A stretch of 53,747 bases of DNA from Bacteroidota bacterium (lineage in GTDB: Bacteria > Bacteroidota > Bacteroidia > Bacteroidales > VadinHA17). Below the pieces are notes generated by a model. It saw only the letters and a program-made list of their open reading frames with translations, searched no databases and was not told where the DNA came from. The DNA is taken from the NCBI GenBank assembly GCA_029564935.1, contig JAKQPD010000388.1:1-53747 (forward strand), given 5' to 3'. This document shows positions 25,725-34,914 of this stretch, piece by piece (the first letter of the stretch is position 1; the number at the start of each line of letters is the position of its first letter). Position numbers and translations under genes: made by a program.

Positions 25725-26525
25725 TTATTGCCAGATATCTGCTTTTTTCAGATTGATCTCTCCCTCAAAGAACATCCTGGCGATCTTTTCAAAATATGTC
25801 GTATAATCGGAAACATAAAACTGGTCCTTAACTTTTCCCGAGTCATTAAGAAAGTTATTTTTCTCAAGAATATCCCTCAGAATAACAGAAACCAGTCTTC
25901 CTGAGTCAATCACTTCAATATTAAAATTAAATATTTTGCTGATCTGGTTCCTGATTATCGGATAGTGTGTGCAACCCAGTATCAATGCCTGAATCTCCTG
26001 AAGCGAAGCATCCGAGAGGTATGTACGGAGGATCGCATTGCTTATATCGTCAAAAATAAATCCTTCTTCTATCATGGGTACGAGCAAAGGCGTAGCCAGT
26101 GATATTACACTGGTTCCCGGCGATTTTATCCTGATCTTGTTTTCGTATGTCCCGGAGCTGATAGTTCTCTTTGTACCTATCACTCCTACCCTCGAGTAAT
26201 CCCTGGTCCCCAGATAGTCAACCACAGGATCGATCACATCCATGAGAATTGTTTTACTGCCATACTCCTCCTTAAGGGTATCATAGGCTGATGCTGATGC
26301 TGAATTGCAGGCTACCAGAACCACCTTTGCTCCCTGGTCAAGCAGGAACTCGGTTATCTTACGGGAATAGTTCTTTATCGACTCTGCTGATTTATCACCA
26401 TAAGGAAGATGTGCCGTATCACCGAAATAGATAAGACTCTCTCCGGGAAGGACCTGCTTTATAGCCTGTGCAACGGTAAGACCACCGACTCCTGAATCAA
26501 AAAGACCGATTGGCTGCTTATTCAC
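25725..26525 (-). CDS. murI: Glutamate racemase
   Basis: Makes D-glutamate for peptidoglycan. The two catalytic cysteines are in LVACNSASA (about 72) and LILGCTHYPII (about 183), and the N-terminal IGLFDSGVGGLTV with DTAHLPYGDK holds the acidic partner. The preferred start is GTG at 26525, giving VNKQPIGLFDSG. An earlier in-frame ATG at 26552 lies inside the terminator hairpin of the upstream ompH gene and would add a hydrophobic stretch not typical of the family. The resulting 266 residues are normal. It is followed 14 bases later by korA. Confidence 0.9.
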   Translation of the reverse strand: MNKQPIGLFDSGVGGLTVAQAIKQVLPGESLIYFGDTAHLPYGDKSAESIKNYSRKITEFLLDQGAKVVLVACNSASASAYDTLKEEYGSKTILMDVIDPVVDYLGTRDYSRVGVIGTKRTISSGTYENKIRIKSPGTSVISLATPLLVPMIEEGFIFDDISNAILRTYLSDASLQEIQALILGCTHYPIIRNQISKIFNFNIEVIDSGRLVSVILRDILEKNNFLNDSGKVKDQFYVSDYTTYFEKIARMFFEGEINLKKADIWQ

Positions 26526-26537
26526 AATACAGTATAT

Positions 26538-26574
26538 TAAAAAAATGACCATCCGCCAGCTGGGAGATGGTCAT
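26538..26574 (-). terminator. Rho-independent terminator after the second ompH gene
   Basis: On the minus strand, ATGACCATC pairs perfectly with GATGGTCAT (9 base pairs) around a 12-base loop and is followed by a run of seven T. It lies 18 bases after the ompH stop codon. It separates the bamA-ompH-ompH group from murI-korA-korB and shows that the ATG at 26552 is not a likely start. Confidence 0.8.
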
Positions 26575-26591
26575 CGATTATTCATAGTACT

Positions 26592-27104
26592 TTATTTGAT
26601 ACCAAGCTTGGATTTGGCCAGTGCCATGATATTGGTACTTTTGGTCTCATCGAAATAAAGAACCGACCCTTTTGCAATATCAAAGACATACAGGAAACCA
26701 TTTTCCTTGCCTACATCCTTGATAGCTTTGTCTACCTTATTATATATAGGCTGAAATAATTCAACCTGTTTATTCTGCAATTGTTCCTGCGCATTAACCT
26801 GGAACTCCTGAATTCTTCTGTTCAGGTCAACAAGTTCCTGTTCCTTGGACTGCCTTACAATTTCTGTGTAGTTCTTGCTTTCCTTATTAAATGCATCGCT
26901 TTTATTATTGAGTTCAACCGACATCAGCTCAAGGTTGTTTACCAGTTCCTGGCGGAATTTTTCCAGGTTGGCATTTGCAGTATCAAACTCAGGTAATGCT
27001 CTGATTAACTCGTCACTGTTAATATGACCAAACTTTAAATTCTGGGCCTGCCCTGCAGAAACCATAATGAGAACAAGAGCTGCTATTCCAAATATTCTTT
27101 TCAT
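26592..27104 (-). CDS. OmpH/Skp-family periplasmic chaperone (second copy)
   Basis: A periplasmic chaperone of 170 residues that delivers unfolded outer-membrane proteins toward the Bam complex. Residues 1-20 are a signal peptide ending AGQAQ. LKFGHINSDELIRALPEFDTANANLE is the typical entry into the coiled coil, which runs to about residue 120 with abundant Glu, Lys and Gln; FLYVFDIAKGSVLYFDE and the final ALAKSKLGI close the body. It lies 42 bases after its paralogue. A -7 box at 27134-27141 suggests it can also be transcribed alone, and a strong terminator follows. Confidence 0.9.
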   Translation of the reverse strand: MKRIFGIAALVLIMVSAGQAQNLKFGHINSDELIRALPEFDTANANLEKFRQELVNNLELMSVELNNKSDAFNKESKNYTEIVRQSKEQELVDLNRRIQEFQVNAQEQLQNKQVELFQPIYNKVDKAIKDVGKENGFLYVFDIAKGSVLYFDETKSTNIMALAKSKLGIK

Positions 27105-27133
27105 TATAAGTTGTTTATTAATATTAAATTATG

Positions 27134-27141
27134 CAAAAGTA
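27134..27141 (-). promoter_or_regulatory. Putative -7 box between the two ompH genes
   Basis: Minus strand TACTTTTG fits TAnnTTTG and lies about 30 bases before the ompH start. No TTTG is seen near -33. It may allow extra expression of the second Skp-like chaperone. Confidence 0.35.
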
Positions 27142-27146
27142 GTTAT

Positions 27147-27662
27147 TTAATTCTTAAAACCTAATTTTTCGAGAACCTGATCACTGATATCAAATTTCGG
27201 ATTTGCAAAAAGGATATTGCCGCCTGCCGCGGAATCGAAAATAACTGCATAACTTCCTTCAACAGCTATATCCTTGATTGCTTTAAGTATCTCATCCTGG
27301 ATCGGTTTGACAAGCTCCTCCCTCTTTTTGAAAAGGTCACCTTCCATTCCGAAATACTTATTCTGGAGCTCTTTCATCTCCTTCTCTTTATTTATTATTG
27401 CCTCTTCTCTCTTTACTTTCATGTCCTGCGAAAGAAGCGGCGCCTCGTTCTGATATGATTTGTACATCTGCTCAACAATTGCATAACCGTCGGCAACCTC
27501 TTTTTCCCATTGTTTTGAGAGATTATCGAGCTGTTCCTGTGCCGTTGTAAATGCGGGAATATTCTTCCTTATGTACTCGGTATCGACAAATGCATATTTC
27601 TGTGCAACAGCCATGGCTGATGACAGAACCAGTAACCCTATTATAAAACTAATTTTTCTCAT
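27147..27662 (-). CDS. OmpH/Skp-family periplasmic chaperone (first copy)
   Basis: A 171-residue paralogue of the following gene with the same plan: signal peptide (FIIGLLVLSSAMAVAQ), entry strand KYAFVDTEYIRKNIPAFTTAQEQL, a long coiled coil rich in Lys and Glu (about 40-115), and the closing IFDSAAGGNILFANPKFDIS with VLEKLGF at the end. It follows bamA by 19 bases, the usual Bacteroidota order, and probably feeds substrates to BamA. Two adjacent Skp-like genes are common in this phylum and may form hetero-oligomers, which is not shown by sequence. Confidence 0.9.
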   Translation of the reverse strand: MRKISFIIGLLVLSSAMAVAQKYAFVDTEYIRKNIPAFTTAQEQLDNLSKQWEKEVADGYAIVEQMYKSYQNEAPLLSQDMKVKREEAIINKEKEMKELQNKYFGMEGDLFKKREELVKPIQDEILKAIKDIAVEGSYAVIFDSAAGGNILFANPKFDISDQVLEKLGFKN

Positions 27663-27681
27663 GATTTTAATTTTTAACCTG

Positions 27682-30195
27682 TCAAAACTGCTGACCTATA
27701 ACAAAATGAAATTGTGATTTATTTGCGTTATTAAACCTTGTCGGATCCGGCACATTATCAAAGCCGTACCCCCAGTCGATTCCAAGAAGTCCGAACATCG
27801 GAAGATTGGCTCTCAGCCCTATACCTGCAGACCGGTTCATCCGGAATGGATTATATTCACTGAGCTTGTTCCAGGCTCTTCCCGATTCAAGGAATGCCAG
27901 ACCGTAAATTGTAGCCTGCTGATTAAGTGAAATCGGGTAGCGTACCTCAAATGTAATCTTTGAATAAACGTTCCCTGACGGTGCACCATTGGCAGCTGTG
28001 GGAGTGAGTGATCCGTTTGTATATCCCCTGAGCGCGATTATTTCACGCCCGTAAAAACTGTAACCTGTCATACCGTCGCCTCCTATATAGAAGTTCTCAA
28101 ACGGAGATGGTCCGATGGCATTGTTGTAATGACCGAGGTAGCCGAATGCAAACCGAGCACTGAGAACAAGCTTATCATCTTTTGTAAGAGGGAAATAGTT
28201 CTCCGATTTGAATACCCATTTATGGAATTCTATCCATTTGTATTTCTCTTCATCAGGTACGCCCGTCATATCCTTCCCTGAAATATATGTGTACGGAGGT
28301 GTCGCCTGCAATGACAGTGTATATGACGATCCCTTCCTCGGATAAATAATGTTCGGTCCTACTGAAAACCTCTGTAGCTTGGCCATCAGGCTTATCAATG
28401 TCGATTCGCCATTCTCAAAGAGGAACTGATAATAGCTGTAATTATTAAGATTGTATTTCTGATAGCTCAGTTCACCGTAAACTGAGAAATAATCATCCGG
28501 CCATTCAAGTCTTTTCCCGAGTCCGATGGATGCACCATCAATAAGCATGGACTGCCGGCCATCTTCTCCTTTTTTCTTTCCGTTTGTCATAAGTGACCGG
28601 TAAAGGGAAACTGAGAAAGAATTTGCCCGTTTACCCCCAAGCCATGGTTCCATAAAAGAAACTGTATATGACTGGTATATTCTGCCGTTGGACTGAGCTC
28701 TGATGCTGAGCGACTGGCCGTCTCCCGAGGGATAAGGTCTCCAATCCTTCAGGTTGAAGAAATTTTTCATTGCGAAGTTGTTGAACCTCACTCCGACGGT
28801 CCCGACAAGCATGCCGGCTCCCCATCCTCCGGATATCTCAAACTGGTCGTTGGCTTTTTCTTCAAGCTTATATAAAAGATCAACAGTACCGTTTGCCGGA
28901 TCGGGCATTGGTGTGGGATTAATTTTTTCGGGATCAAAATGTCCAAGAACCCCAAGTTGTCGTATTGATCTTAGGATAAAATCTTTACTGAACAGGTCCC
29001 CGGGAAGAGTATATAGTTCCCTCCGTGCCACATGCTCATTTGTCCTGGTATTCCCTGCTATTATAACATTATTCACATATGCCTGATCCCCCTCAAAGAT
29101 CCTTACCTCCAGGTCAACCGAATCGCCTTCAACCTTTGATTCGACTGGTGTCAGTTGTGAGAAAAGGTAACCATAATCGAGGTAGAGATTACTTACAGCG
29201 TCTTCGGCACCGCTGGTTCCTTTAAGCCTGTCAAGAATAAGAGACTGATTGTAAACCGAACCTTTCTCAACATTGAAAACCCTGTCAAGGTCTTCTTTCC
29301 TGTAAACACTGTTCCCAACCCAGTCGACATTCCTGAGAAAATACTGATCCCCTTCATCAACCTTGATCACCAGTCCCACCCGGTCTTCAGATATGTTATA
29401 TAAAGAGTCGGATAATATCGTGAAGTCCTTAAACCCGTTATCATTATAAAAGGTGATCAGCTTTTCCTTATCTTCATCATATTTCTCACTGATGTATTTC
29501 GAAGGTTTAAAGAAATTCAGGTTTTTCTGCTTGGTCCCCTTCATCTGGCGGCGAAGCTTTTTATCCTCAAAGCTTTCATTCCCTATGAAGGCTATATCAC
29601 CGATCTTTACTCTCTCTTTTTTATCAATATTGATACTCAGAATAACATTATTTGGCTGGTCGGGATCATCTTTCTGAACAAAATCGACAGTTGTATTGAA
29701 GAAACCTTTTTCAATATAATGATCCCTGATAATTTTCCTTGTATTATCAAGTATATATGAAGTGATCTGAGATCCGACCGGCAGATTTATTTTTTCAGTT
29801 ATATCCTGACTTTCAGATTGTCTTATGCCATAGAATTTTATTGATGATACACGTGGACGTTCCTGGAGCAGAATATCAAGGAACACTGTATCTGATTTCA
29901 TTGATTGAATGGATATTCTGACATCTGAAAACAATCCCTGCGACCACAATCTCTGAACAGCGTTCTTAACAGCCTCTCCCGGTATTGTGATAGTCTGTCC
30001 GGTTCTCAGCCCGGATAGTCCGATAATTGCATTCAGATCAAGATATCTGACCCCTGATACAGAAACTCCTCCGATAACAAAATCATCTTCATTTGTATAA
30101 TCAAATATTTCCTGTTTTTCCTGGGCATTTATGGTCATGCTGAACACTGCCAGAGCAAGCACTGCAAAGATCAGGTTAAGTTCCTTGAATTTCAT
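27682..30195 (-). CDS. bamA: Outer membrane protein assembly factor BamA
   Basis: Core of the machine that inserts beta-barrel proteins in the outer membrane. A signal peptide (about 1-24, ending TINAQ) is followed by POTRA domains to about residue 440, recognised by repeated strands such as VSSIKFYGIRQS, IGDIAFIGNESFEDKKLRRQMKG, FLRNVDWVGNSVYRKEDLDRVF and VNNVIIAGNTRTNEHVARREL. The C-terminal barrel contains YSFYGREIIALRGY, the equivalent of the conserved barrel-loop motif, and ends FHFVIGQQF with the aromatic last residue expected. The start at 30195 is chosen because it begins the signal peptide 7 bases after uppS; an upstream ATG at 30237 overlaps uppS. About 837 residues, normal for the phylum. 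Confidence 0.94.
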   Translation of the reverse strand: MKFKELNLIFAVLALAVFSMTINAQEKQEIFDYTNEDDFVIGGVSVSGVRYLDLNAIIGLSGLRTGQTITIPGEAVKNAVQRLWSQGLFSDVRISIQSMKSDTVFLDILLQERPRVSSIKFYGIRQSESQDITEKINLPVGSQITSYILDNTRKIIRDHYIEKGFFNTTVDFVQKDDPDQPNNVILSINIDKKERVKIGDIAFIGNESFEDKKLRRQMKGTKQKNLNFFKPSKYISEKYDEDKEKLITFYNDNGFKDFTILSDSLYNISEDRVGLVIKVDEGDQYFLRNVDWVGNSVYRKEDLDRVFNVEKGSVYNQSLILDRLKGTSGAEDAVSNLYLDYGYLFSQLTPVESKVEGDSVDLEVRIFEGDQAYVNNVIIAGNTRTNEHVARRELYTLPGDLFSKDFILRSIRQLGVLGHFDPEKINPTPMPDPANGTVDLLYKLEEKANDQFEISGGWGAGMLVGTVGVRFNNFAMKNFFNLKDWRPYPSGDGQSLSIRAQSNGRIYQSYTVSFMEPWLGGKRANSFSVSLYRSLMTNGKKKGEDGRQSMLIDGASIGLGKRLEWPDDYFSVYGELSYQKYNLNNYSYYQFLFENGESTLISLMAKLQRFSVGPNIIYPRKGSSYTLSLQATPPYTYISGKDMTGVPDEEKYKWIEFHKWVFKSENYFPLTKDDKLVLSARFAFGYLGHYNNAIGPSPFENFYIGGDGMTGYSFYGREIIALRGYTNGSLTPTAANGAPSGNVYSKITFEVRYPISLNQQATIYGLAFLESGRAWNKLSEYNPFRMNRSAGIGLRANLPMFGLLGIDWGYGFDNVPDPTRFNNANKSQFHFVIGQQF

Positions 30196-30202
30196 CCTTT
30201 CG

Positions 30203-30949
30203 TTATTTTTCCAAAATCTGTTCACTCGTTTTTCCAAATCGTCTTACTCTGTTCTGGAAGTCAACAATTGCACCATAAAGATCTTCCTTACCAAAATCAG
30301 GCCAAAGTATATCTGTGAAATAAAATTCCGAATAAGCCAGCTGCCAGAGGAGGAAATTACTTATTCTCAACTCACCGCTGGTCCTGATCATAAGGTCGGG
30401 GTCAGGAATACCGTATGTTGTAAGTCTTTTTTCAATCTCTTCCTCACAGATCGCTTCCCTGTCAATCACTCCTGCATTAACATCGCGGACAAGTTTCCTC
30501 ACTGCTTCAGTAATTTCCCATTTTGAACTGTAACTTAGTGCCAGAATGAGTGTAAGTCCGGTTGATCCCGATGTCAGATTGATAGTATCAAACAATTTTG
30601 TTCTTACATTTTCATTCAGTCTGGCAAAATCACCTATGGCAATCAGTCTGATATTGTTCTTAAGAAGATTATCTTTCTCGTTATTAAGTGACTGCACCAT
30701 CAGTTCCATCAGGGCTGATACCTCGTCGTCGGGTCTGCCCCAGTTTTCTGTTGAGAAGGCATAAAGGGTCAGATATCCGATACCCAGTTCAGCAGCGGCT
30801 TCAACGACATTCCTTACCGGCTCCACACCCTTCTGATGGCCGAAAACCCTTTCATGGCCATGCAGTGCAGCCCATCGCCCGTTACCATCCATAATTACTG
30901 CAATATGGACGGGCAGTTTACTCATATTGATCTTATCCCTCAGCGACAT
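30203..30949 (-). CDS. uppS: Isoprenyl transferase (undecaprenyl diphosphate synthase)
   Basis: Cis-prenyltransferase that extends farnesyl diphosphate to undecaprenyl diphosphate, the lipid carrier for peptidoglycan and surface glycans. The active site is plain: HIAVIMDGNGRWA with the catalytic Asp (about 16-28), then HQKGVEP, LTLYAFSTENWGRP (about 72), DLMIRTSGELRISNFLLWQLAYSEFYF (about 190-215) with the arginines that bind the diphosphate. At 248 residues it has the expected size. It sits 3 bases after the DUF6089 gene and 7 before bamA, the standard order in Bacteroidota. Confidence 0.95.
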   Translation of the reverse strand: MSLRDKINMSKLPVHIAVIMDGNGRWAALHGHERVFGHQKGVEPVRNVVEAAAELGIGYLTLYAFSTENWGRPDDEVSALMELMVQSLNNEKDNLLKNNIRLIAIGDFARLNENVRTKLFDTINLTSGSTGLTLILALSYSSKWEITEAVRKLVRDVNAGVIDREAICEEEIEKRLTTYGIPDPDLMIRTSGELRISNFLLWQLAYSEFYFTDILWPDFGKEDLYGAIVDFQNRVRRFGKTSEQILEK

Positions 30950-30952
30950 TAT

Positions 30953-31630
30953 CTAACGTTTGCTTCTCTGATCCACATCAACATATGCCGGACATCCTGC
31001 CAGTTTGTTATAGAATTTCCAGGTAAGCACAATCCCGGCAAAGGAATACCAGTCAGTATTATGGATCAATCCCCGATCTTCTTCGGCTACCATATCATTT
31101 AGGCCGTCAAAGTTATCATAAAAAGTTTTACGAAAGCCATATTCGGCTTCGAGACCCATATTTTTATAAATATTGACCTTGAATCCGAGGGAAAACGGGA
31201 TAACCGGTTCAATTGAATTTGTTACAGTATTTATAAAGACCACACCAGCCCCGGCAGCAAAATAAGGTGAGAAATCCCAGAGCTTTCCCTGTGTGGTATA
31301 AGGAAGGAAATTAAATTCGAACTGGGCTGCAATCTCCGCCACCGATCCCCTGAATGAACTGTTCCTTGTTGTCTGGTAAGCATTATTAAAGTCGAGATCA
31401 CTGGCTCTGAGACCGCCATAAAATATATTAGCTCTGATTGCCTGGCGCGGGTGGAAGTTATACCTGTAAAGGATCCCGGCAGCCGGAAGAGGTGAATACA
31501 TCAGTCTTTCCGGATTGATATCCCCCATGTATGATGAAACCCCGGCAAAGATCCCGTAATCGGCATTACGTTGTCCCCCGGCAGAAATAAAAATACTGAA
31601 AAACAAAAAGATCCAAGGTATTCGTTTCAT
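30953..31630 (-). CDS. DUF6089 family outer-membrane protein
   Basis: A 225-residue exported protein with signal peptide (WIFLFFSIFISAGGQ) and an antiparallel strand pattern of a small beta-barrel. DYGIFAGVSSYMGDINPERLMY near the N terminus and YSFAGIVLTWKF near the C terminus are typical of DUF6089, a family usually found next to uppS and bamA. NIYKNMGLEAEYGFRKTFYD matches the conserved central part. Its function is not established; location suggests a link with envelope assembly. It ends with a hydrophilic tail after the last strand. Confidence 0.82.
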   Translation of the reverse strand: MKRIPWIFLFFSIFISAGGQRNADYGIFAGVSSYMGDINPERLMYSPLPAAGILYRYNFHPRQAIRANIFYGGLRASDLDFNNAYQTTRNSSFRGSVAEIAAQFEFNFLPYTTQGKLWDFSPYFAAGAGVVFINTVTNSIEPVIPFSLGFKVNIYKNMGLEAEYGFRKTFYDNFDGLNDMVAEEDRGLIHNTDWYSFAGIVLTWKFYNKLAGCPAYVDVDQRSKR

Positions 31631-31651
31631 TAAAAAAGATCCCGCTTATTA

Positions 31652-32410
31652 TTATCTGAATGATGGCAATCCACGTGGCCCGGTCTTCAGCTTATACGTG
31701 AGTGTAAAGTTCAAAAAATAATAAACGTCATTTGCCTTGGAAAATTGTGATGTATAACCGTCAAGAAAATCTGTAAAGGCATATCTGCCTCCCAGTTCCA
31801 GTCCGAAGTTAATATTTGGTGAATAGACAAGGGTTGTTCCTACTCCTCCGGGTATGATCAGATCGAATCCGCTGTCGGGGTAGCCTTCAAGTGCCTGCTT
31901 TGCCACAAGGGCATCATTGCCTTTAACATTGTATGAAATGCCACCGATTCCGGCAAAACCATAAAAATCCAGGGATTTTAAGAGTGTCCATATAAACCGC
32001 CCCCTGCGTTTAATGAACAAATAACTGCTTTCAGCCCTGTTCTTTACAAAATAATATTCACCGATAACAGCAGGTTCGAATATAGTTGTGGAAGCTTCAT
32101 AGGGCCGGTTTTCATTTGATCCTCTTTCGTCGGTCGCATGGAATAGCGCATAGGTCATACTACCCCTGAGATTAAACTGTCTGTCAAGTCTGTACTTAAC
32201 ATTTGCATTGATGTCATATCTTGTCTGCAGATAGCTCATGTCCCTGAATCCCAGGTAATTCTTTGTCCTGGAATAACCTCCCACATCGCCAAAGAAAAAG
32301 GATGGTCCTGCTCCGGCAGAAAGCTCCCATCTTCTCATTTTCCATAACTGGGCGCTCGAAAACGGGATTGCAAGACAAAAGATCAGTATTACTAAAATGG
32401 ACCTTTTCAT
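31652..32410 (-). CDS. Outer-membrane beta-barrel protein, DUF6089-like
   Basis: About 252 residues with a signal peptide (SILVILIFCLAIPFSSAQ) and barrel-like strands from WELSAGAGPSFFFGDVGGYSR to FLNFTLTYKLK. The N-terminal half, with GPSFFFGDVGG and FNLRGSMTYALF, resembles the neighbouring DUF6089 protein, so the two are likely paralogues. The start at 32410 is chosen over an ATG at 32437 because a perfect -7 box at 32435-32442 overlaps the latter, and because the signal peptide begins at 32410. It is 21 bases before the next gene. Exact role unknown. Confidence 0.75.
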   Translation of the reverse strand: MKRSILVILIFCLAIPFSSAQLWKMRRWELSAGAGPSFFFGDVGGYSRTKNYLGFRDMSYLQTRYDINANVKYRLDRQFNLRGSMTYALFHATDERGSNENRPYEASTTIFEPAVIGEYYFVKNRAESSYLFIKRRGRFIWTLLKSLDFYGFAGIGGISYNVKGNDALVAKQALEGYPDSGFDLIIPGGVGTTLVYSPNINFGLELGGRYAFTDFLDGYTSQFSKANDVYYFLNFTLTYKLKTGPRGLPSFR

Positions 32411-32434
32411 GATGACAGCTTTTTGTTGCAGATA

Positions 32435-32442
32435 CAAATATA
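32435..32442 (-). promoter_or_regulatory. Putative -7 promoter box of the barrel/uppS/bamA group
   Basis: Minus strand TATATTTG, a perfect TAnnTTTG match, about 25 bases before the barrel-protein start at 32410 and in the gap after nadK. No TTTG is clear near -33. It probably drives the barrel genes, uppS, bamA and the ompH pair, up to the terminator at 26538-26574. Confidence 0.55.
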
Positions 32443-32551
32443 GTAATCTAAATTCTTGTGGTTGCTAATTTCGGACATAAAATTTACAGTCACTCTGAAT
32501 ATTATTAACCGGAAAATGTTGAAAAACAGAAATTCCTGTCACATTAAATAT

Positions 32552-33430
32552 TCAGTTCCGCTTATCGGCACCCCACATAAGTCTGTTTCTCAATGTACTA
32601 TAAAAATCCCTTCCTTTGAGCATTATTGTTCTGATCTTATGGTGGCACTGGTTGATCCTGATTTCCTCACCGATAGGTATCTTCCTGAATCTGAAGTCAC
32701 AAGTTGCCAGACATTCCTCTGTCCTGCCTTCCATAACCATTCTCAGTTCATTTTTCCCCGAAAGTACTATCGGCCTGATCGTAAGATTATGCGGGGATAT
32801 TGGTGAAATGACTATACTTTCATCGGATGGTGAAAGGATCGGACCCCCGGCACTCAGATTGTATGCTGTGGAACCTGTTGCAGTTGAAACGATCAATCCG
32901 TCAGCCCAGTATGTATTCAGGAAAACTCCGTTCACATATACATGAATAATGACCATGCTCAGTAAAGACTTCTGAAGAGTGATTTCATTCAGGGCTGTTG
33001 CAGGTTCTTCACCGAATAAACCTGCAGGTCTGCTTATTTCAAGCATCGTCCTGTTAACTATCTCATATTCACCATTACAAAGCTGATCAACCGAATTGCC
33101 AATTTCCTCATTAGGAATATTGGCAAGGAATCCCATCCTTCCTGTATTAACACCTGCAACAGGTATACCGGAATCCTTCACCTTAAGAACAGTCTCAAGA
33201 AATGTACCATCACCACCGACGCTCATAATCATATCAGGAAGTCCGGGCATCGACTCCAGATTGTCATATGGCTTTATCAGACCTCCATCACCAGCAATCT
33301 TTATATCCCCCGGTTTCCGGAATATCCATATTTCAATCCCGCGGTTGCAGAATTCACTGACAAGCCTCTGCACTCCATCTCTGGTCCTTGTATTATTATC
33401 CTTGCTGTATATTGCAATCCTTTTAAGCAT
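32552..33430 (-). CDS. nadK: NAD kinase
   Basis: Phosphorylates NAD to NADP. The diagnostic GGDGT motif is in MSVGGDGTFLETV (about 70), followed by GVNTGRMGFLANI. The NE/D motif ALNEITLQK is at about 147, and DGLIVSTATGSTAYNLSAGGPIL (about 182-204) is the family's substrate loop. The 292 residues are the usual size for the Bacteroidota enzyme. It starts 5 bases after the CBS gene, so both share a promoter upstream of 34101. The short gap after it carries the promoter of the next group. Confidence 0.94.
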   Translation of the reverse strand: MLKRIAIYSKDNNTRTRDGVQRLVSEFCNRGIEIWIFRKPGDIKIAGDGGLIKPYDNLESMPGLPDMIMSVGGDGTFLETVLKVKDSGIPVAGVNTGRMGFLANIPNEEIGNSVDQLCNGEYEIVNRTMLEISRPAGLFGEEPATALNEITLQKSLLSMVIIHVYVNGVFLNTYWADGLIVSTATGSTAYNLSAGGPILSPSDESIVISPISPHNLTIRPIVLSGKNELRMVMEGRTEECLATCDFRFRKIPIGEEIRINQCHHKIRTIMLKGRDFYSTLRNRLMWGADKRN

Positions 33431-33435
33431 ACTGT

Positions 33436-34101
33436 TTACATATTCAGATATTTCATCAGAAGATCAAACCTCTCGGAATAAAAGCGGTCGAGAGAATCAT
33501 TGGTTGTGATCCATGTCTTCACATCATAGTTATATCTTTCAAATGTCCTGATCACCGAAAGCAGATCGGTTGCATTGACTTTCAGAGTAACCTCCAGCCT
33601 TGTGGAATCAGCCGGAGATGTAATATACATGCTCAGAACCTTTATATTATTGCTTTCGATTATCTGTGCGATCTGCGAAAGGGAATAGTCCCTATCAATC
33701 ATTTCAAGAACTATGATGCCTCCGGGCTGATCCATAGAGGAGATACCTGCAATATGCCTTATAAGATCACTTGTTGTGATGACTCCCATGTAGTGATTCT
33801 TGTCGTTCAGCACCGGAACAACTGTGAGCTTGAGCCTTGCAGCAAGTCCGACAACTTCAAACAAATGCTGATCATCCCTTATGTAAGGCTTAAGCAAGGT
33901 CAGCTCATGATTACCGATAGGCTCCTCGGGCTGGTTCATATCATAAATGTCCCCGTCGGAAATAAGTCCCAGGAAATCCAGGTTATTAACAATAGGTAAA
34001 TGGGATATCCTGTATATCTCCATCAGGTTTAATGCAGTCTGCCCGGTATCCGAGGTTTTCAGCGACGGAATTACATCAGATATCAGATCAAGAGCGATCA
34101 T
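33436..34101 (-). CDS. CBS-domain protein
   Basis: A 221-residue cytoplasmic protein with two CBS domains: the first at about 1-62 (LKTSDTGQTALNLMEIYRISHLPIVN) and the second at about 70-125 (LKLTVVPVLNDKNHYMGVITTSDLIRHIA). The C-terminal 85 residues (GGIIVLEMIDRDYSLSQIAQII, then VTLKVNATDLLSVI) look like an ACT-like regulatory fold. CBS pairs bind adenine nucleotides, so it may sense energy state; the immediate downstream nadK makes a nucleotide link plausible. No enzymatic domain is present. The partner protein is unknown. Confidence 0.85.
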   Translation of the reverse strand: MIALDLISDVIPSLKTSDTGQTALNLMEIYRISHLPIVNNLDFLGLISDGDIYDMNQPEEPIGNHELTLLKPYIRDDQHLFEVVGLAARLKLTVVPVLNDKNHYMGVITTSDLIRHIAGISSMDQPGGIIVLEMIDRDYSLSQIAQIIESNNIKVLSMYITSPADSTRLEVTLKVNATDLLSVIRTFERYNYDVKTWITTNDSLDRFYSERFDLLMKYLNM

Positions 34102-34147
34102 CCGGTTTAATTTTTGTGTAAAGTAATGAAAAAAAAGTCAGTTGTAT

Positions 34148-34155
34148 TACTTTTG
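34148..34155 (+). promoter_or_regulatory. Putative -7 box of pdxJ
   Basis: TACTTTTG fits TAnnTTTG, 42 bases before the pdxJ start in the divergent gap with the CBS gene. No TTTG is seen at the proper -33 distance. Confidence 0.35.
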
Positions 34156-34197
34156 TCATACGAATAACATATACGTAACAAGCCACAAATTTATTTT

Positions 34198-34914
34198 ATG
34201 ACAAAGCTGAGTGTTAATATTAATAAGATTGCTACCATAAGGAATGCAAGAGGCGGGAATATTCCCAATGTTGTAAATGCAGCCATTAACTGTCAGCTTT
34301 TCGGTGCCGACGGTATAACAGTTCACCCCCGGCCTGATGAGAGGCATATAAGATACAGGGATGTAATTGAAATAAGGCCGATAATAAAGACTGAATTCAA
34401 TATTGAGGGAAATCCGACAGACAGCTTTATTAACCTCGTCCTTTCGGTTAAACCCGACCAGGTGACCCTTGTCCCCGACAGACATGATGCCCTTACCTCA
34501 AATGCCGGCTGGGATACTCTCAGGAACAGGGGCTTCCTGACAGACGTTGTTAATACATTTAAAAAAGAAGGGATAAGAACATCGTTGTTCGTGGATACTG
34601 ATCCGGTCAATATTGAGAATGCTGTTATTACAGGAACCGACCGGATTGAACTTTATACAGAACCTTATGCTTCAGGCTTTTCGGGAAATGCGGCCGAAGC
34701 AGCAAAACCTTTCGTCCTGGCAGCAGAACTTGCAAAACAGGCAGGACTCGGTGTAAATGCCGGGCACGATCTGAATCTTGATAACCTGAGTTACCTGCAT
34801 AAAAATATCCCATGGCTCATGGAAGTATCAATAGGCCATGCACTTATTTCCGATGCTCTTTATCTTGGCCTTGAGAAGACTATCCGGATGTATAAAAGAC
34901 AACTGGAAGACTGA
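34198..34914 (+). CDS. pdxJ: Pyridoxine 5'-phosphate synthase
   Basis: Condenses 1-deoxyxylulose 5-phosphate with 3-amino-2-oxopropyl phosphate in the DXP-dependent vitamin B6 pathway. [17 protein letters not shown] opens the barrel; [19 protein letters not shown] (about 40-58) holds the catalytic His and the phosphate-binding Arg; [18 protein letters not shown] (about 90-107) and [11 protein letters not shown] (about 195) with the second catalytic residues follow; [16 protein letters not shown] is the final phosphate site. At 238 residues it is normal. Its stop codon overlaps the next start by 1 base, so the hydrolase is translationally coupled. Confidence 0.95.
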   Translation: MTKLSVNINKIATIRNARGGNIPNVVNAAINCQLFGADGITVHPRPDERHIRYRDVIEIRPIIKTEFNIEGNPTDSFINLVLSVKPDQVTLVPDRHDALTSNAGWDTLRNRGFLTDVVNTFKKEGIRTSLFVDTDPVNIENAVITGTDRIELYTEPYASGFSGNAAEAAKPFVLAAELAKQAGLGVNAGHDLNLDNLSYLHKNIPWLMEVSIGHALISDALYLGLEKTIRMYKRQLED

